Below, in pieces: positions 63,101-64,000 of a stretch of DNA of 64,000 bases. Source of the stretch: Brachypodius melanocephalos (Eukaryota; Chordata; Aves; Passeriformes; Pycnonotidae). The DNA lies in assembly GCA_013398615.1 (NCBI GenBank), contig VZSR01002420.1, positions 1,444,242-1,508,241 on the forward strand, read 5' to 3'. Every line of letters begins with the position of its first letter. Position 1 is the first letter of the stretch. The position numbers were made by a program, and so were the translations under genes. The notes below the pieces were generated by a model. The model was given only the letters and a program-made list of their open reading frames with translations, did not search any database and had not been told where the DNA came from.

Positions 63101-64000
63101 GTCATAAAAGCTTGCTCCATTTGTAAGGTTATTTCTGTTTGGTTATGTCTGAAAGACACAAACTTCAAGAAATTATTTATTCAGAAACAAGGTATTAAGG
63201 TCAGATAATCATGCAAGCGTGGCTTTAAAAACATTTATTTGCTCAAAGAAATTTTCTTTCCTCCCTCTGTCTGCATTTATCTATCTTATTATACAGTCTT
63301 CCTATTTCTGCAGTGTTCCCATCATCAAAGATGCATTTTATTGCTTTGGAGCCTTCCCCTTACATGTTCATCCATCACCTCTGGCAAGCACACTGTATTT
63401 AAAAATTGAGAACTCCTTTTATGAAATATGTAATTATGGCTCTGTTGCAAGCTTGTTTGCCAAAAGCCTGTGAAAGGTTCCCATGCTCAAAAATATATTG
63501 ACTATATGGAATTGCAATGCTCCAAGTACTATATATCTTACTCCCTTTCCAACTTGCTTCCACAAAGGTTTTATTTGTAGGGTCAGAATCCTTATTTCTA
63601 GTAAGCCAGTTAAAATAAACAGTGGAATCCTTCCAGGTCCTGTAGTTCCTGAGTAAGATACATCTCAACTTATCTAAGGTATCAGAGATCCTCACTGGCT
63701 CTGCAGTCTTCATTTGTCACCCCCTGCATTGCTGCATCCTGTCTGGTCTTGGTTCAGAGTGTATCTTTTACTGTGAGCAGACTCATCCACTATTAACTGA
63801 GATGAGCAGTTGCTTTCTAAGCATAACATTTTTCTGTATTCCCCACAAAAATACAAAGAAGATAGAAAACTCTAGTTTCACGTGTGAGGGAGTCCTTTTT
63901 GTCTCATAAGGCCCAAAAATCTGCCTATAATCAATCTGAATGACAGAACAAATGCACAGAGGAAGGAGAAAAGGTCTATTTTCCAATAAAAAAAGAACAC

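Larger units (their letters stand above)
58209..64000 (-). other. ZNF827 intron extending beyond the window
   Basis: No further ZNF827 coding exon is recognisable from here to the right edge, so this is taken as one intron. It holds a CR1 fragment (58,680-58,797), an assembly gap (60,037-60,148) and an unexplained minus-strand open stretch at 61,575-62,160. A short exon hidden in or near the gap cannot be excluded. Confidence 0.6.

Noticed and set aside
1..64000. CRISPR arrays, operons, phage or bacterial defence genes
   Set aside because: The window is intron-containing vertebrate DNA. No regularly spaced repeats with unique spacers and no prokaryotic gene organisation are present.

Overview
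The window is vertebrate genomic DNA, most likely from a bird. Two intron-containing genes can be read exon by exon. Three CR1 LINE fragments of the sauropsid type, with the usual 3'-terminal sequence and ATTCTRTGA-like ends, support a bird or close relative. The gene order, MMAA on the + strand followed by ZNF827 on the - strand, matches what I recall of human 4q31 and its avian counterpart. Nothing in the window is prokaryotic: there are no operons, CRISPR arrays or defence islands.

Layout. 1-14,100 is intergenic sequence with no gene I recognise. 14,100-14,450 is a CpG-rich promoter and likely 5'-UTR exon. 14,912-20,253 holds the six coding exons of MMAA, a mitochondrial G-protein chaperone of the vitamin B12 pathway. 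They splice with consistent phases into a 412-residue protein. 20,254-39,900 is mainly unique intergenic DNA with two CR1 fragments and short duplications. 39,903-43,654 is the least ordinary block. Two direct copies of an LTR-like segment (42 bp identical) lie about 3.3 kb apart. The interval between them starts with a very CpG-rich, internally repetitive stretch and ends at a 100-bp assembly gap. An 8-bp direct repeat (AGGATCTG) lies at the two outer edges. I read it as a possible non-autonomous or decayed LTR element, but no retroviral coding sequence is visible.

From about 44.1 kb to the right edge the window is occupied by ZNF827 on the - strand. It contains a probable 3' UTR, the terminal exon with five C2H2 fingers, and five more coding exons at 50.9, 51.2, 54.3, 56.4 and 58.1 kb. 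The six exons carry eleven C2H2 fingers in total. The N-terminal exons and promoter lie beyond 64,000. The ZNF827 introns contain a CR1 fragment, a putative solo-LTR-like segment near 54.6-54.9 kb, and a second assembly gap (60,037-60,148).

The two genes are functionally unrelated: MMAA guards methylmalonyl-CoA mutase in mitochondria, and ZNF827 is a nuclear zinc-finger protein. They converge tail to tail across about 24 kb. I found no convincing new biological system. The best candidates for a second look are the LTR-like/CpG-rich block at 39.9-43.7 kb, the LTR-like segment at 54.6 kb and a tandem splice acceptor in ZNF827. All identifications are from reading the sequence and remembered family knowledge; no search was run.
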